NCBI GenBank assembly: GCA_900128395.1
Contig: LT649970.1
Location: 1 to 11,028 of the forward strand
Length of the DNA stretch: 11,028 bases
Direction: 5' to 3'
From: Stramenopiles sp. TOSAG23-2
Taxonomy: Eukaryota; Sar
Shown: one piece after another, positions 1-6,220 of the stretch
Layout: every line of letters begins with the position of its first letter
How positions within the stretch are numbered: position 1 is the first letter of the stretch
Position numbers and translations under genes: made by a program
The notes under the pieces: generated by a model
What the model was told of the DNA's origin: nothing
Database searches by the model: none
What the model saw: the letters and a program-made list of their open reading frames with translations, nothing else

Positions 1-301
1 ACAAATATATGAAAAATAAAATTGGCATTTTAGAAAACGATATATACATATTTCCTATGATGAATAGTGTTAATTATGTAGTAGTGCACAATATTGTATT
101 TTGTATTTCAAATGTGCAGATATATATATATAGATATGAAAAGAAGTGCGATGGAATAGAAAGAACAACAAGAAGAATTTTATGAAAATTCACAACAAGG
201 AAAAAAAACAAGAATCACAGAAATTATATTATATATATATATTTTTATATATATATTTTCAAAGAAAGATCTAAACTTTTTATATACAACGAAACGATAA
301 T
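1..301. other. AT-rich upstream region of the membrane-protein gene
   Basis: No gene is visible. The stretch is extremely AT-rich, with (TA)n runs near 120-135 and 225-260 that could supply TATA-like sequence for the gene starting at 302. An in-frame stop at 272-274 limits any upstream extension of that gene. No specific promoter element can be assigned. Confidence 0.5.
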
Positions 302-1249
302 ATGAACACGTTAACACCGAAATCAAGAGCGAGTAGAAAAGCTACGTATGATACAACGTTTGTGGAAAAAATGTCAAAAGTTGCTGCAATATTATTTATA
401 GTTGGTGGTATATTATCAATTATTGTACATGTAATTGAAAAAACATCGCATGAAAAATATTCATACAAAGATTATATTAAATTGGATAGTGCATTATTAT
501 ATGATATATGGAAAACAAGACGAGAATATTTAGGTTGGGAATTAATTGTTGATTTAGTGGAATTAATAGCTTGGTTTACTGTCTCAATTCCTGTATCATT
601 ATTTGCAGAAAGATTTGGAAGACATGATTCAAAAGGAAAAGTATTACAGGCTATATTTATTATCATAGCAATGTTCGAAACGATGGATATGACTATGACA
701 GCTGGTTCAGTCAGTACTGCTGATTGGATAGCTAGTTGGCCACCACTTGCAAATAAAGAAACGGTAACAAATCATACGAACGATGGTGGTTTTGGTGCAA
801 TTCAATCGTTAGAAATAAGTTATAGGATGTCACAATCTAGGCGTGTATGGTTAAATGCAATTGATTCATTATTTTTATGTTGTGGATTTTATATAATGGG
901 TAAATTAATTAAACATCATGCAGTTTATTTAAACAATACCAGATTAGGTATTTATTGTTTATTTTTATCGATTGTAACCATGGTTGAATTTTTAATTAGT
1001 GGATTACGATATGCAAATTGGAGAGTATTTATGATATTAGAAATTATTATACAACTTGTTATCCGACTTATTTTATTTCCAATTTGGTTATGGTGGTTAT
1101 CAAAATTAATATCAGATACACATTTTGTATTTGGTAATAATGATGATAGTAGTAATATGATGTTAAATGGTAGTAATAATGGTAATAATAGGAGTAGTGA
1201 ATTACGTGAAATTGATTTGGAAGAAATGGAAGAAGGGGACGAGTTGTGA
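302..1249 (+). CDS. Six-helix integral membrane protein of unknown function
   Basis: This 315-residue ORF encodes a polytopic membrane protein that I do not recognise. Hydrophobic segments are visible at about residues 27-45, 81-101, 114-134, 186-203, 215-235 and 242-268. The N-terminus is short and basic (residues 7-13). A polar loop at about 136-185 contains two Trp residues and a Gly-Gly stretch. The C-terminal tail from about 278 is Asn/Ser/Gly-rich, then strongly acidic, and ends in GDEL, which resembles K/HDEL ER-retrieval tails but is not a canonical one. The ATG at 302 is the first after an in-frame stop at 272-274. Codon use is AT-biased like the neighbours. It converges on the MYB-fragment ORF at 1575-2201. 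No transporter or enzyme motif is visible, so I propose no function. Confidence 0.8.
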   Translation: MNTLTPKSRASRKATYDTTFVEKMSKVAAILFIVGGILSIIVHVIEKTSHEKYSYKDYIKLDSALLYDIWKTRREYLGWELIVDLVELIAWFTVSIPVSLFAERFGRHDSKGKVLQAIFIIIAMFETMDMTMTAGSVSTADWIASWPPLANKETVTNHTNDGGFGAIQSLEISYRMSQSRRVWLNAIDSLFLCCGFYIMGKLIKHHAVYLNNTRLGIYCLFLSIVTMVEFLISGLRYANWRVFMILEIIIQLVIRLILFPIWLWWLSKLISDTHFVFGNNDDSSNMMLNGSNNGNNRSSELREIDLEEMEEGDEL

Positions 1250-1574
1250 AAAAATTATGTGGTGGTGTGGTCTGGGGTTGTACAAATTATAATGAGTATG
1301 ATTATCTGAAAGAAGAGAGTTTTAAATATCATACGAAGTTCGTGGTATGCATAATTAAAGGAATATAAATTCTTGTGTGTCTGTTTTATCATATGTTTTA
1401 TCATATAAAAATAATATATTTTATAAAAACATAAAAAATTGATTTTTTAGAAAATCTTGTACGAACAGTACATGATATGTGGCGTGTCAAAATATTCATT
1501 ATACCCTCTAGTTGTGTACAGACTAATATCTTGATACATCGTACAAATTCGTTTGTGTTAATTTGTGTTTACTA
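1250..1574. other. Convergent intergenic region
   Basis: This gap lies between the 3' end of the membrane-protein gene and the 3' end of the minus-strand MYB-fragment ORF. It is AT-rich and contains a two-copy 12-base tandem repeat at 1383-1406. No gene is visible. It presumably holds the 3' UTRs and polyadenylation sites of both genes. Confidence 0.5.
1383..1406. repeat. Tandem repeat, 2 x GTTTTATCATAT
   Basis: Two exact adjacent copies of GTTTTATCATAT occupy 1383-1394 and 1395-1406, directly read from the sequence. They lie in the 3' region shared by two convergent genes. No function is assigned, and chance in AT-rich DNA is possible. Confidence 0.8.
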
Positions 1575-2201
1575 TCATACTAATACTTGTTCGTATCCAT
1601 TACACCAGTATATTTGCCCCACAATGGCATTTTGATCATCTTCATCACTGTCGTCGTCTTCATCTTCATCACTAGATGAATTTACACTTAATGCATCATC
1701 TATGACAGTAGCATCTTCTTCAATTATTTGTTTTTGTCTTGGCATATTTTCATTGCTTCCTCCTGTATCATCCAAATTCGTTCCATTTGATTCTGGTGAT
1801 GATGGAGTTCGTTCTTTCGCTTTTGGTGGTGGTAAATACGATGTCACTTCCACGTTAGTCACTCGTTTTGCTTGGAATTTACGGCTGTTCCATCGATTGC
1901 TTACTGCATTTTGACTACGCCCAGGTAATAATTTTGCAATTTCACACCAACGATTTCCCATTCTATTTTGCAATTCAATTAAAATTTTATCTTCCTCCTC
2001 CGACCATGCGCCTTTTTTAATTCGAGGGTCGAGATTATTAAGCCATCTATCCGCGCGAAAAATGGTTGTGCCAGGTGATTTGAAAAATTTAAAATGCAAC
2101 CATATAAAAAAAACAAAACAAGGTGTAAAAACGAGCTTAATTGCCAATGTTGTGTTGACTGAGACTGCTAGTGTTACCCGTACTGCGCCGTTGACAATCA
2201 C
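1575..2201 (-). CDS. Single-R3 MYB-domain ORF; 5'-truncated duplicate, possibly a pseudogene
   Basis: The ORF is 208 residues, but only residues from about 50 on look MYB-derived. The first ~50 are the antisense of the EGF gene start. Residues 52-111 are one MYB repeat (R3) with the classical tryptophans W66, W85 and W104. They are nearly identical to R3 of the three-repeat MYB at 7941-10121. R1 and R2 are absent. In the recognition helix the lysine before the conserved Asn is Ser101; in c-Myb the equivalent lysine contacts bases. Three residues (AMR in the parent) are deleted after NS at 105-106. Downstream of FQAK the protein diverges completely into a Pro/Lys stretch and a Ser/Asp/Glu-rich acidic tail. 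No Met lies at the natural start of the repeat. It may be a decaying fragment or a short-lived MYB competitor; DNA binding is probably impaired. Confidence 0.45.
   Translation of the reverse strand: MIVNGAVRVTLAVSVNTTLAIKLVFTPCFVFFIWLHFKFFKSPGTTIFRADRWLNNLDPRIKKGAWSEEEDKILIELQNRMGNRWCEIAKLLPGRSQNAVSNRWNSRKFQAKRVTNVEVTSYLPPPKAKERTPSSPESNGTNLDDTGGSNENMPRQKQIIEEDATVIDDALSVNSSSDEDEDDDSDEDDQNAIVGQIYWCNGYEQVLV
1865..2051 (-). repeat. Duplicated MYB R3 segment (copy A)
   Basis: Aligned by eye to 9212-9407 in the same orientation, the segment shows 10 substitutions over 187 aligned bases plus one 9-base deletion between 1883 and 1884. Bases 1914-1971 and 1973-2035 match 9270-9327 and 9329-9391 exactly, with one mismatch between the two blocks at 1972. 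Similarity ends at about 1865 on the left and about 2051 on the right. No terminal inverted repeats or target-site duplications are apparent at the edges. Confidence 0.9.
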
Positions 2202-3276
2202 ACTATCTAGTGGTACACCAAGTCCATTGCCTGAAGTTGGGGATCATATTCGAATTGAAGGTCAAATTAGAACATTTGTTCGCGTGGCAAACGCAGGGGG
2301 TGTATATACAATCTATGTAAATCTTCCATTTGAGGAAACACACCTTTCAACAATAACACATCTATTCCCACTATTAACACCAATACACAGAATTGGAAAT
2401 AGTGCTCAACATGCGAATGCTATGACATCGTGCGTAGTCAGTGATCGTAGACATTTACAATTGACTAAATCTGCACCATGTACAAGGACACCTGGTAGCA
2501 CACGACAAGCACATGGTTGGAGTATGTGCATGGGTATGCTTGTTGGTGGCGATGCAGTAAATAGGCCAGATCAATATGGAAGAGAAGTTACTCCATATGC
2601 CTCATTAGCGTCAGTGACTGATTTCGTCATGGATGAACGTGAAGTTGAAATAGGTGATCGAATCTCTCTTAGAACTGGTGCTGGAAAATGGGAAACAAGA
2701 ACGGTTGATTCAGTTACGTACTCAACTACAGATGCAAAATTAATCACCGGTTTTGTCGTATCAGAACCATTTGAAGAAGCAGTTGAACGTAAAGTTGTTT
2801 CTTACTCTTGCTCAAGTACAACAAATGCATATGCAGTATACACGGAGAATAAATATTATAGCAATGATGGAAAATTATCTTTAAGAGATGGAAGTTCATT
2901 TAATAATAGATATTATACAAAAGGTAGTTACAATACGTATACGGAATCTATATTTAATTTGCATTTAAGGGCAGATGATTATTTATATTACTCATGTTCC
3001 AGTAGTAGTAGTTATAAAGGTTTGGTACAAATTAAACGGGTTATGGCAACTCAAAAAATTATTGAATTTTATTCAGACATGAAACCAGTTGCAAATCATA
3101 TCTCTGGTACTTGCACATTTACCGTCGTTTACAATGCTGAAAATAAAGGAAAAGGTACGATGGAGTCTAATGAATGCAGTGGACGTGGATTATGTGATCG
3201 TGCAGATGGTCTATGTAAATGTTTTAAAAGTTATATGGGTCATGATTGCTCTCAACAAAATTCTTTGAGTTTTTAA
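2062..3276 (+). CDS. Probable secreted/surface protein with two internal repeats and a C-terminal EGF-like module
   Basis: The ORF is 404 residues. Two internal repeats are visible. The first, about 37-95, runs from VGDHIRI to LPFEE. The second, about 184-242, runs from IGDRISL to EPFEE. Both look beta-rich, but I cannot name the fold. Scattered cysteines (124, 140, 156, 250, 312, 351) fit an extracellular protein. Residues 371-396 form an EGF-like module (ECSGRGLC...CKCF...C) with cysteines at 372, 378, 385, 387 and 396. This style of C-terminal EGF tail is frequent in stramenopile surface proteins (from memory). There is no signal peptide: the first 30 residues are polar and basic. The reading frame is open back to a stop at 1912-1914, through the antisense of the MYB fragment. 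The true 5' end is therefore probably missing, replaced, or on an unseen upstream exon. The ATG at 2062 is simply the first available. Confidence 0.7.
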   Translation: MVVPGDLKNLKCNHIKKTKQGVKTSLIANVVLTETASVTRTAPLTITLSSGTPSPLPEVGDHIRIEGQIRTFVRVANAGGVYTIYVNLPFEETHLSTITHLFPLLTPIHRIGNSAQHANAMTSCVVSDRRHLQLTKSAPCTRTPGSTRQAHGWSMCMGMLVGGDAVNRPDQYGREVTPYASLASVTDFVMDEREVEIGDRISLRTGAGKWETRTVDSVTYSTTDAKLITGFVVSEPFEEAVERKVVSYSCSSTTNAYAVYTENKYYSNDGKLSLRDGSSFNNRYYTKGSYNTYTESIFNLHLRADDYLYYSCSSSSSYKGLVQIKRVMATQKIIEFYSDMKPVANHISGTCTFTVVYNAENKGKGTMESNECSGRGLCDRADGLCKCFKSYMGHDCSQQNSLSF

Positions 3277-3729
3277 CCTTACATAATACAAATATATTTA
3301 CGTATTTTAGACGTTATGTGTGGCGGTAAACATGAACATATGATATCATTAAGCGGTTATTTAATCGTATGCATATGCTACATGATATAATATAATGCAT
3401 ATTATATCATATATATGTATATATATGTGTGTATAGAATGTACGGGAGATAAAAAGTATGCATACATTTTTTTTACGAAGAGTATGATTAATTTAATTTA
3501 TACGTGCATAATAGTATATCTAGTGTATGATAAAATAAAAATAAAAAATAAAAACTAAAAAATGAAAAACAAATTAAATGCGCGGTATGATATGTGTGTT
3601 ACGTGTGATGTATCATACACATTTTTATTAATAATTTTTTAATCTAATGTAATAAAAATACGCGTTCAACGTAGTATTTTTATATACGAGTATTTTTTAC
3701 AAAACACAAATATATTTACTCGCTACACG
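3277..3729. other. Convergent intergenic region with hairpin
   Basis: This is the AT-rich 3' space between the EGF-protein gene (+) and the dehydrogenase gene (-). It contains a perfect 12-base inverted repeat at 3382-3410, (TA)n around 3408-3430 and A-rich runs near 3530-3570 with several AATAAA-like hexamers that could serve polyadenylation. No gene is visible. Confidence 0.5.
3382..3410. repeat. Inverted repeat (12-base arms, 5-base loop)
   Basis: The left arm ATGATATAATAT (3382-3393) is the exact reverse complement of the right arm ATATTATATCAT (3399-3410), with the spacer AATGC. The first 18 bases recur with one change at 6006-6023, in another convergent 3' gap. Confidence 0.85.
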
Positions 3730-4623
3730 CTACACACTGGTCCATCCACCATCCACAGCAATATCTTGTCCAGTTAATTGTTCAGCATTATCAGAACATA
3801 AAAATGAACATAAACCACCCAATTGTTCAACAGTAACGAAATTTTCACTTGGAACTTTTTCACGCAGTAAATCTTTACCTGCTTCTTCAAATGTAATATT
3901 TTTATTATCAGCAATTACATCAATTTGTGCAGCAACCAGTGGGGTTAATACAAAACCTGGGCAAATAGCATTACATGTAATATTTGTATCTTTTGCTGTT
4001 TCCAAAGCAATTGTTTTAGTTAAACCAACAACACCATGCTTACTAGCAACATATGCAGATTTATTGACACTTGCTACTTTTCCATGTGTTGATGCAATAT
4101 TTATTATTCGACCATATTCTTTTTCTCTCATATCATTTAAAACATATTTTGTTGTATAAAAATTAGATGTTAAATTCAATTGTATGACTTTTTCAAAAAT
4201 ATCTTCATCGAAACTTTCAATTGGTGATACATGTTGCATACCACAATTGTTCACCAGTATATCAACTGATGTACCAAACGTAGATTTAATATCATTTTCA
4301 ATCATATCTTTTATTTCATGTCGGTTTAACATATTAGCACCATTATACATTACTGGAACGTTGTATTTCTTTTCCATTGATGTTACAATTTCGTCAATAT
4401 TTTCGCCAAATCCGTTCAAGCAAATGGAACACCCATTTTCAGCTAGTGCCTCTGCAATTCCTAATCCAATGCCCGAAGTCGACCCTGTAACCAATGCTAC
4501 TTTATTTGCTAATGTTTTGGTAAGATTATTCGTTGTTGTTACATCAGTCACTATATTTGTTGAAAATAAACGCCGTGGGCGGTGGTAACGATATAATAGA
4601 AATTGTTTGACGATAGACTTCAT
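3730..4623 (-). CDS. D-beta-hydroxybutyrate dehydrogenase (SDR family), probably mitochondrial
   Basis: The 297-residue protein is a classical short-chain dehydrogenase. It is predicted to interconvert (R)-3-hydroxybutyrate and acetoacetate using NAD(H), in ketone-body or PHB metabolism. The cofactor-binding TGSTSGIG is at 46-53. The NNAG motif reads NNCG at 125-128. The catalytic tetrad is visible as N150, S178, Y191 and K195 (YVASK). The stretch around 172-201 (GRIINIAS, HGVVGLTK) and CPGFVLTPLV at 221-230 are hallmarks of the bacterial/mitochondrial 3-hydroxybutyrate dehydrogenase subgroup rather than generic SDRs. The C-terminus has the family VDGGW. A ~35-residue N-terminal extension, rich in Arg/Lys/Tyr and without acidic residues before about 26, resembles a mitochondrial presequence. 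Without it the protein has the usual ~260 residues. It is divergently paired with the RAB28-like gene across 452 bases. Confidence 0.9.
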   Translation of the reverse strand: MKSIVKQFLLYRYHRPRRLFSTNIVTDVTTTNNLTKTLANKVALVTGSTSGIGLGIAEALAENGCSICLNGFGENIDEIVTSMEKKYNVPVMYNGANMLNRHEIKDMIENDIKSTFGTSVDILVNNCGMQHVSPIESFDEDIFEKVIQLNLTSNFYTTKYVLNDMREKEYGRIINIASTHGKVASVNKSAYVASKHGVVGLTKTIALETAKDTNITCNAICPGFVLTPLVAAQIDVIADNKNITFEEAGKDLLREKVPSENFVTVEQLGGLCSFLCSDNAEQLTGQDIAVDGGWTSV

Positions 4624-4721
4624 ATATACTTTAATATTTTAACATGTATTTGTATCTATGTATCTGTTCCATCTGAAATTTCTTTCTTCTAATATATCAT
4701 TTTCTTTTTGTTCGATTATTG

Positions 4722-4734
4722 ATTATTCGGAAAT
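4722..4734. promoter_or_regulatory. First copy of 13-base direct repeat
   Basis: ATTATTCGGAAAT is repeated exactly at 4895-4907, 173 bases away within the same divergent promoter. It contains a CGGAA core, unusual in such AT-rich spacer. Binding by a regulator is conjecture. Confidence 0.35.
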
Positions 4735-4894
4735 TATTGGTTGTTGTTTGTTGTTGATGATTTTTTAGAGATTGGTGATGAGATTAAAAATCTACAATAT
4801 TATTATATGCATAGCATTAGGACATGGACACAGCAGAGAAACACTGATATTTATTTACACTAAAAAAGGACGTGTGCCGCCTTCTTCATCAGCA

Positions 4895-4907
4895 ATTATT
4901 CGGAAAT
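4895..4907. promoter_or_regulatory. Second copy of 13-base direct repeat
   Basis: This exact repeat of the 13-mer at 4722-4734 lies about 170 bases upstream of the RAB28-like start codon. Its function is unknown. Confidence 0.35.
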
Positions 4908-5016
4908 AAATAAAAAAGTAATTATAGTAATTAAATAAGTAAATTTCAGAGTAACCTTTTTTTTCACAAACTTTGACAGCATGAACCTCCTGTTTTGTTG
5001 AGGGTCACCACCACCC

Positions 5017-5097
5017 ATGATGATTTGCTGCAACCAACCTGAATTCAAGTCATTGTTCATATTAACAAGAACAACATGTCGAGAGCAGATCCAGTAG
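5017..5097 (+). other. Upstream ORF overlapping the RAB28 start
   Basis: A 26-codon ORF begins with two consecutive ATGs at 5017 and ends with TAG at 5095-5097. It overlaps the ATG of the RAB28-like gene (5076) in another frame. A shorter uORF, MNLLFC, starts at 4981. If the transcript starts upstream of these, they could lower translation of the main ORF. The base at -3 of the 5017 ATG is C (weak context), whereas the main ATG has A at -3, so leaky scanning is likely. Confidence 0.3.
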
Positions 5098-5843
5098 TTA
5101 AATTAATATTATTAGGAAATGGTTCCGTAGGGAAAACATCGATTATTTCAAGATTTACGGATGATGGGTTTGCAAAAGTATATAAACAAACGGTTGGTTT
5201 GGATTTTTTTGAAAAGTTAGTAACGTTACGTGGGGAGAAACGTGCAAAATTGCAAATATGGGATATAGGTGGGCAGAGCATCGGTAGTAAAATGTTAGGT
5301 AAATATGTATATGGTTCCGATGTTGTCTTTTTATGTTATGATGTTACAGATGAGAAATCGTTTTCAGATGTGGAAGATTGGTTACGAATGGTAACCACCA
5401 CCTTTGAAACACAACGTGATACAAATGGTGGTAAAAAAAAACCACCTCAAATATATTTATGTGGTAATAAAATTGATTTGGAACATTTAAGAAAAGTAAG
5501 GGAAGGACAACATGATAATTTCATTGATGATAATAAATTAAATGGTGGTTTTTTTACATCTGCACAAAGTGGTGATAATGTTACAACTGTATTTTACGAT
5601 GCAGCTGCTAAAGCAGTTGGTATTAAATTATCAGCATATGAATTGGAATTTACGAAAAAAGTGTTAGCAGTAACTGTAACAAAAGATAATAATAATAATA
5701 ATGGTGGTGGAAGTTACAATGACGATCAAAGCAAACAAATAGAAGAGGAAGATATGAAACATGGTAATTTTCAAGATTTTTTAGCACAAGCAGCTGCTGA
5801 GGAAGAGAAGAAAAAGAAAAAGAAAAAATGTTGTATTCTTTAG
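5076..5843 (+). CDS. RAB28: RAB28-like small GTPase
   Basis: The 255-residue Ras-superfamily GTPase best matches RAB28, a divergent Rab linked to cilia/flagella and BBSome-IFT trafficking. The P-loop GNGSVGKT is at 14-21 and switch I contains YKQTVGLDFF at 36-45. Switch II is the RAB28-diagnostic WDIGGQSIGSKMLGKY at 62-76, where ordinary Rabs have WDTAGQ. NKID is at 131-134. The third base-recognition motif reads TSAQ at 161-164 instead of SAK. A small Lys-rich insert lies at about 110-123. After the GTPase fold (to about 195) comes an Asn/Gly-rich linker, an acidic stretch, seven lysines and the terminal CCIL. CCIL is a CaaX box whose final Leu favours geranylgeranylation. The polybasic stretch plus lipid implies membrane attachment. 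Human RAB28 is about 220 residues, so this one is longer at the tail. The start is supported by the motif spacing. Confidence 0.92.
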   Translation: MSRADPVVKLILLGNGSVGKTSIISRFTDDGFAKVYKQTVGLDFFEKLVTLRGEKRAKLQIWDIGGQSIGSKMLGKYVYGSDVVFLCYDVTDEKSFSDVEDWLRMVTTTFETQRDTNGGKKKPPQIYLCGNKIDLEHLRKVREGQHDNFIDDNKLNGGFFTSAQSGDNVTTVFYDAAAKAVGIKLSAYELEFTKKVLAVTVTKDNNNNNGGGSYNDDQSKQIEEEDMKHGNFQDFLAQAAAEEEKKKKKKKCCIL

Positions 5844-5999
5844 AAAGAAAAAACTGGTGTGTCTTTAACAACAAATAACATATATATGCATATGATAACA
5901 TATATAAAAAATTCTCTCTTATTTATAAGAGTTTATAACATAATATATAATATATATAATATTAATATTATATTGTACAAATGTATAATATTGGATATG

Positions 6000-6054
6000 G
6001 CACCTATGATATAATTTAATGCACCTATGATATATATATGATATCATATCATAG
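6000..6054. repeat. 14-base direct repeat with an overlapping inverted repeat
   Basis: GCACCTATGATATA occurs at 6000-6013 and 6021-6034. The second copy includes CTATGATAT (6025-6033), whose reverse complement ATATCATAG lies at 6046-6054, giving a potential stem-loop. Bases 6006-6023 match 3382-3399 at 17 of 18 positions. Confidence 0.75.
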
Positions 6055-6077
6055 TATATATTTTTATCACAAAATAT

Positions 6078-6114
6078 TTATCTTTTTTTTAAAAAAAAAA
6101 GATAAAATTTTATC
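6078..6114. repeat. T-tract/A-tract inverted repeat plus palindrome
   Basis: TTATC followed by eight T (6078-6090) is matched by ten A followed by GATAA (6091-6105). The right end overlaps the perfect palindrome GATAAAATTTTATC at 6101-6114. It sits between two converging genes and could form a strong hairpin or act in 3'-end formation. The role is inferred only from position. Confidence 0.7.
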
Positions 6115-6220
6115 ATTTTTTACCCTCTCTCTTGTTCTTAGTTTCCTTTAAAAACATTGTTTTATTAATTTTTTAAACGACTGGACTACTGGTTCTTTTA
6201 GTCTTTTTAATTTGTTTTTT

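Larger units (their letters stand above)
4624..5075. promoter_or_regulatory. Divergent promoter region (dehydrogenase / RAB28)
   Basis: This 452-base gap separates the starts of two divergently transcribed genes, so it must contain both promoters and 5' UTRs. A 13-base direct repeat, ATTATTCGGAAAT, occurs at 4722-4734 and 4895-4907. The part nearest RAB28 (about 4970-5050) is clearly less AT-rich than the rest and holds short upstream ORFs. No TATA box can be chosen with confidence. Confidence 0.6.
5844..6220. other. Convergent intergenic region with several hairpins
   Basis: This gap lies between the ends of the RAB28-like gene (+) and the UBE2T-like gene (-). It is very AT-rich. It contains a 14-base direct repeat GCACCTATGATATA (6000-6013 and 6021-6034), an inverted repeat at 6025-6054 and a T/A-tract inverted repeat at 6078-6105. 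Signals for 3' ends of both transcripts are expected here. No gene is visible. Confidence 0.5.

Noticed and set aside
1702-1914. Plus-strand 70-codon ORF
   Set aside because: Antisense shadow of the MYB-fragment ORF; no independent protein features.
1865-2051. MYB copy as cargo of a transposon or a retrocopy
   Set aside because: No terminal inverted repeats, target-site duplication, poly-A tail or transposase seen, and the parent gene has no intron to test retroposition.
4184-4588. Plus-strand 134-codon ORF
   Set aside because: Antisense to the dehydrogenase gene, whose motifs are unambiguous on the minus strand.
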